Part shown: piece after piece, positions 1 through 6,300 of the stretch
Position numbering within the stretch: position 1 is the first letter of the stretch
Layout of the letters: each line of letters opens with the position of its first letter
NCBI GenBank assembly: GCA_017432405.1
Contig: JAFRJF010000195.1
Span: forward strand, 1 to 7,983
Length of the DNA: 7,983 nt
Source of the DNA: Clostridia bacterium
GTDB lineage: Bacteria > Bacillota_A > Clostridia > Christensenellales > Aristaeellaceae
Direction of reading: 5' to 3'
Program-made: the position numbers and the translations under genes
The notes under the pieces: generated by a model
What the model saw: only the letters and a program-made list of their open reading frames with translations
What the model was told of the DNA's origin: nothing
Database searches by the model: none

Positions 1-342
1 CAGCCTGCCGAGGAAGAGCAGCCCGCCGAAGCCGAGCAGCCCGCGGAAACCCAACAGCCTTCCCCAGCGACCGAAGGGAGCGATTCAGGGGAAGGTGGCG
101 CGGCGCAAAGCGCCGTGACGGAAGAGGTCGTTTCCCCTGAAGGAATAGTTGCCGAAGAAGATCAAGAACAGCCCGCCGAGCCAGAGCAGCCCACCGGCGA
201 AGCCACCGAAGAAGAAGCTGCCGAGGGCGAACCCACAGCCGAAGGCGAATCCACCGTAGAGGAACAGGCCCAGCAGCCCGCCGACGAATCCACAGAAGAA
301 GAAACGCCCATTGAGGAACCCGTGGAAGCGGAGGGCGAAGCC
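1..342 (+). repeat. Acidic Glu/Pro/Ala/Gln low-complexity linker
   Basis: Residues 1-114 are dominated by Glu, Ala, Pro, Gln and Thr, with imperfect reiterations of EQPAE-like and QQPA-like units; the DNA repeats the core cagcccgccga with variations. The region is strongly acidic and probably disordered. In proteins of this type such a stretch commonly follows the signal peptide, so the true start codon is probably not far upstream of base 1 (inference). It may act as a spacer. Repeat number is likely to vary between strains because of the reiterated codons. Confidence 0.85.
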
Positions 343-3300
343 ATCCAGCCGGTCAGCGTAGTATTTGACGCCATGCCCGAGACGGCTGCGGTGACGGTCT
401 ACCCCGCCGCCACGGAGGAAGTCCCCATTCCCGAGGCCATCCCCGCGCAGGCGGACGGCTCCTTCGCGCTGCTCCCCGGCGAATACACCTACAGCGCCGG
501 GGCGGAGGGCTATGCTTCCATCGAAAACGCGCCCTTCACCGTGACGGGCGACGAGCAGCCGCTGCTGCTGTCCTTTGCGCTGGAAGCCCAAGGCTCCCTC
601 CCCGAGGGAGCTGTCGAGCGCAGCGAGACTGAGGGAGTCGAGCCGGAACCCGCAGCGTTTGAGCAGTCCATGACGGTGAACGGCGTGGTGGTCACGGTGA
701 AGGCGGAGCCGGGCGTGTTCCCGGCGAACGCGGCGCTTTCAGTGAAGCGGGTGCCGGTGTACAGGCAGCGGCAGGCGGACGCCGCCGTGGAGGAAGTGCG
801 CGACGAGGATCAGAACGTCGCCGTTTCCTACACCTTCGATATCAAGGTCATCAATCCCGATACGGGCGAGGAATACCAGCCCGCCGAGGGGCAGACCGTG
901 AACGTGTCCTTTGCCCTTGCTGAGGTGGCCGACGAAAACCTGACCACCAATGTCTATCACGTCACCGAGGAAAAGGGTGAGCTGACCGCCGAGGCGCTGG
1001 ATGTGACCACCGAGGTCACCCCGGAAACCGGCGAAGAGACCACCGCCACGGTGGAGACAGACGGCTTCTCGATCTATCAGGTGGAGTTTACCTATAATAA
1101 GCTGGAGTACGTCCTCCCCGGCAACACATCCGTCGCCATGTCCGAAATCCTGTCGGCCCTCGGCCTGTCCGGCGAGGTCACGGCGGTGGAGGTCAGCGAC
1201 ACGAGCCTGTTCTCCGCCTCCGACGAGAGCGGCGAATGGGTCGTCACCGCCCACCGGGCGTTCTCCACCACCGAGTGGATGAAGGTCACCATCGGCGGAG
1301 TGGCGTATGAGATCACCGTGACGGACGATCAGGAGACTTATACCATCACCATCGACATGGGTGGCCACGGTGACAACCTGACCGCAGAGGCAGCGGCGGA
1401 TACGCATCTTCATGAAGCAGTTGAAAACGCTGTGTGGAATCAGTATGGAGAGCAAGGTCCCACAGCAGAGGGCTATCAATTCCAAGGCTTTTCCTTGACG
1501 CAATTAGGCGAAAACCCGACCGGGGATCAAATCGGCTCCGCGGAAGGAGATTATGGCGGTGCGACCGTCACCGGCGATACCACGGTCTATGCCATCTGGA
1601 GTAAGCTCTACACAGTCACCATCAATATGCAGGGCCACGGCGGCGAAAACCGCACCGTTCAGGCGGCGGGCGGCGCGTCGCTTGAAAGCGCGGCCGGCAG
1701 AGCCTTCAATTGGGAAAACCCCACAGCCGACGGCTATGATTTTGCGTGCTTCTCTACAACGTCTATGGCTGACAATCCGAGCGAGGAAGCGGTGCGTGCA
1801 GCGATGGAAGCCATCCATAACACCGTTGTTTCCGAGACGAATACCACGGTCTATGTGGTCTGGCGCGAGCTGTGCAGCGTGACCATCAACATGCAGGGTC
1901 ACGGGACTGACCAAATCGTGCAGATTGGAAAGGGCCTGCCGCTGTATACGGCAACAATCAGGGCTTTTAACGGCCAGTATCCCACGGCGGAGGGCTATGA
2001 ATTCGCGGGCTATTCCCTGAACGAAATGGCGGATGATCCCGATCCCGATGCGATGCACAACGCGGAAGAAGACTTCCATAGCGCCACTGTTTCCGGAAAT
2101 ACCACGGTCTATGTCGTGTGGCGTTCCATCAATTACGGCATCACCATCCCGCAGATCGACAACGGCACGGTGACCGCGAAGGTGGGCGAGACGGAAAACG
2201 CCACCACCGCGCACTATGGCGATACCGTCACCCTGACTGTCGCCCCGGCGGCGGGCTACGCTCTGGTTGACAACTCCGTGACCGTCACCTATAGCGACGG
2301 AAACGGCCAGGCGCAGACCGTTGCGCCCACGCAGGACGAAAACGACCCGGCCAAATACGCCTTTACCATGCCCGCCTACGATGTCACCGTCTCGGCGGCC
2401 TTCAAGCGGATATATACCGTCACCATTGCGGAGGGCATCGAACACGGTACGGTGACCGCCGACAAGACGTCCGTCGCCGAAGACGCTGAGGACAAGACCG
2501 TCACCCTCACCGTCGAACCGGCGGCGGGCTACGCGCTGGACAGCCTGACCTATACCCAGGATGGCAGCGAGACGCCCGTGACCATCGAAAACAACACCTT
2601 CACCATGCCTGCGGGTAACGTGACCGTGAACGCGGTGTTTGCGAAGCTCTATGCCTTGAACCTCCCTGTTGGCGAGCCCTACGGCTCGGTGACCGCTTTT
2701 GTGAACGGCGCGGAAGCGACCGAGGCCAGAAGTGGGGAAACCGTTTCTCTGGTATTCACGTTAAATGAGGGCTACCAGATCCAGTACGCCTTCCCGTCGC
2801 CGGTCACCGCCTTCTATACCCTCGATGGTACAGAAAAAAAGAAAGACGCCTATAGCGAGAGTGGAAATACCTATACCTTTACCATGCCCGCAGCTGATAT
2901 TTCTTCCTGGAGAGTACTGAATGGGCGCAGCATCTGCACAGTCTGGTTCGACCCGGACAACGAAGGAACGCATTCGCAGAATAACGTTTACTACGGAGAC
3001 AGCGTTGGCTGCCCCGACGACCCGTCGAAGGAGGGCTTCCGCTTCCTCGGCTGGTATCAGGTGCTCGGCGAGAGCCTGGCGGACGCTCCTTTCGATTTTG
3101 AAATGTCCATAACCGGAGACATCACCCTTCGGGCGAAATGGGAGCAGCTCTACGCCGTTGTCATCGACGGGAACATCACCGGCGGCACGGTCTCGGCGGA
3201 TAAGGAGACCGCCGCCGAGGACGAAACCGTCACATTGACCGTCGAACCGGCGACGGGCTACGCGCTGGACACCCTGACCGTGATGCAGGGCGAAACCCCC

Positions 3301-6300
3301 GTGACCGTGACGAACAACCAGTTCACCATGCCCGCGGGGGACGTGACCGTTTCGGCCACGTTCAGGCAGGTGTACGCCGTCACCGTGCATTGTTACAGCC
3401 TCGGCGCGACGCTGAGCGCCTCGGTGAACGGGCAGGCCGTCGCCCTGGCTGACCCGGTGGACAATGAGACGACCCTGCTGGCCGGAGAGGGCGAAACCGT
3501 CACCCTGACCGCGACCCCCAACGACGCATATCGGATTGATTCCTTCAACGTATATACGACGGCGAATGGTGTTTTTGTAGATTACACGGATGCGGACGGA
3601 GATAACGGCGCAAAGACGGTCACCTTCACCATGCCCGACGAGGCGGTGAACGTCCACATCAATATTACCAGCAATGAGATCCGCAGCGAGGCGATCTATG
3701 ACGGCGAAACGGTGCTGTTTGCCGCGACGCCGGACGTGAATCCGGCCAAGGCGGGCACCGAGATCACCCTGACCATCACGAAGGATGACGCCGTAACGCT
3801 GGAGTCCCTGACCCTCAGCTACTGGGACGACGCGCAGGGTGAAGTCAGACGAGCTCTGGAGCCGGTCAACGGCGTCTGTTCCTTCACCATGCCGAACGCC
3901 TCGGTGGACATCCTCCCCGTGGTTCGCCTGACGGGAAGGAACTATCAAATCGACCGGTCCGGCCTGCCCGACGGGGTGAAGGTCGCGGTGGTTTGCGCCA
4001 GGGACGAAGGCTATATGAGCCTCGTGGAGGCGACCACCGCCAACGCGGGCGACACCGTGCGGGTGTATACCAACGGCGCGACGCTGGAAGGCTTCACGGT
4101 GACCGGCGCGGATGAGCAGCCGATCCAAGCGACCAAGATCGAGGATTGGGGGGACGTTTACTACACCTTCACCATGCCCGCCCAGGCCGTGACCCTGACC
4201 GGCACGGCGGCCTACAACATCCAACTGCCCAACTGGTTGGAGCATGGCAGCCTGTCCGTCGCGGTGAACGGCACAGTGCAGACGCCGGATGAGAATAATA
4301 AAACCGTGATCGCCAAGCCGGGCGACAGAATCACCGTCACCGCCACGCCCGACGAGGGCTATCGGCTGACGCGGCTGAGCTATTACGGAAATGGCGGCGA
4401 CACAGCCTACGGGAAAAGAGGCAGCGTCGAAGCTGAAGGCACCCCCATTGAGAGCGGCGTAGCCTTCGACATGCCCGACTGTGACATCAGGATCAGCGCC
4501 GAGTTCAAAACCCCGTGGGGGCTGCTCCAGGATGAGATCAACAGCGCCGGGGCGGGCGAGACCATCGTGCTGACGGAGGACGTCACCGCCATCGCGGACG
4601 ACAGGGCATTGAACGTAGGCTCCACGATCACCCTCGACCTGAACGGCCACACCATTGATCGCAACCTGAGCAGCGCGGTGGACGGCGGATATGTGATCTA
4701 TGTGAGCGGCAACCTGACGCTCAAGGACAGCGCGGGCGGCGGCACGATCACCGGCGGCAACAACCAGTATGACGGCGGCGGTATCACGGTCAATGGCACG
4801 CTGACCATGCAGGGTGGCACGATCACCGGCAACAACGCCAGTAACGGCGGTGGTGTGTACATGAACAGCAGCGATTCCGTGTTCAACTTCACCGGCGGCG
4901 CCATCACCGGCAACACGAGCACCGATGCCGGCAGAAGCTCGGCGGGCGTGATGTACTGGGCCGGCGCTCTCAACGTGTCCGGCAGCCCCGTGGCCAGCGA
5001 CGCGGTGTGGGTCGAAAATTATAATCGCCCCATCCATGTGAGCGGCGCGCTGACGGATGACGCGCACATCGCCCTGGCGGCCGATTCCACCGGCGTGGCG
5101 CTGACCCAAGGCCTTTCCGGCAAAGGCACGGCGGCGAACTTCACCAGCGCCAACAGCGCCTACCGCGTGCGCGTCAACGCCAGCGGCGAGGCGGAGCTGT
5201 TTGCGCCCACGTTCTACACCGTGACCTGCGAGACGGACGGAAACGGCGGCGTCACCGCCGACATGTCCAGCGCCGCCGAGCGCGATACCGTCACCCTGAC
5301 CGCCACACCGGCGGAGGGCTACGCGCTGGACACCCTGACCGTGAAGCAGGGCGAAACCGACGTGACTGTGGAGAACAACCAGTTCACCATGCCCGCGGGC
5401 GACGTGACCGTGAGCGCCACATTCGTGCGGGTGTACACTGTATCTGTCTCTAAGAACCCTTACATCACCCAGACCTTCACGGTGGACGGCCAGGCGGTCA
5501 CGCCCATCGACGGCGAGAATAATAATATGACCCTGCAAATCCCGGCGGGCGCTGAGGTTTCCGTCACCGCCACGCCAGTGGACAGCAGTGAGCACCGCAT
5601 CGAAGACATCTATATTCGCAACGAAGATACCCACGACCATTTCGGGACTGTTACCGACGGGGAAAACGGCGCGCGCACGGGGAGCTTCACCATGGTTGAA
5701 GCGGCGGTGAATGTTCACGTCAACGTGGTGGAGACGGGCTGGCAAGTGGGTACGGGCGTACCGGTCTACGACGGCGAGAATGTGATCTTCAAGGTCACCG
5801 CCACGCCGCACCACGGCGAGGCGGGCACGCCCATCACCCTGACCGTGGAAAAGGCCGGCGACGTCACGCTGGATTACATGGCTTATGTCTCCTATGACAA
5901 GGAAGCGGGCGAGGAGATCATCACGACCCTGACCCCCGACGCCGACGGCAAGTATACCTTCACCATGCCCGATAGCGGGGTGAGTGTCAGGCCCAAATAC
6001 CACCTGAACCGCGCCCATAATATCATCAATCAACTGGGCGACGGGCCGAGCGTCTGCCTGGTGTTCAAGCAGGACGAATACATCACGTATTCAGTCGAGA
6101 CCACCACCGCCAACGCGCGCGACACGGTGCGCGTCTATCCCAATGGCGCAACGCTTCGAGACTTCAAGGTGAACGGCACAGAGGTTAAGGTCTCCGGGTA
6201 TGAATCGGACCCCTACTATGAATTCACCATGCCCGACGGGAACGCGACGCTGACCGGCTCGGTGACGTACAGACTTCGAACGTATGGGTTTGGGTTTGCC

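Noticed and set aside
593..611. Hairpin as an intrinsic terminator
   Set aside because: No T-run follows and the reading frame continues through it into a domain; it is better read as a palindromic repeat element.
1117..1131. LPGNT as a sortase-type wall anchor
   Set aside because: The pattern is not LPxTG, and no hydrophobic stretch or basic tail follows; the protein continues for more than 2,200 residues.
1553..1882. Short + strand open frame of 109 codons in another frame, and a smaller one at 2921-3112
   Set aside because: They overlap clear InlB-like and Flg_new repeat coding in frame 1 and encode Arg/Ala/Ser-rich composition typical of out-of-frame reading.
1504..2445. Antisense open frame of 313 codons, and similar ones at 739-1503, 6091-6696 and 7000-7620
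   Set aside because: Same in-register shadow effect; each ends at a sense TTA or TCA codon and matches no family I recognise.
3580..3612. Asp-rich DYTDADGDNGA loop as an EF-hand or dockerin-type calcium site
   Set aside because: It is isolated, lacks flanking helices or a paired loop, and is not preserved in the matching repeat J; it is more likely a variable surface turn.
4513..5211. Beta-helix module as an active pectate lyase or glycosidase
   Set aside because: The rungs are recognisable but no catalytic residue set or calcium-site pattern could be identified, and the variable parts differ among the three copies.
2761..6033. Long antisense open frame (about 1,090 codons) as a real gene
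   Set aside because: It is in codon register with the sense gene, ends at a sense TTA codon, and its translation is a His/Arg/Gly/Val-rich mirror of the repeats with no recognisable domain.
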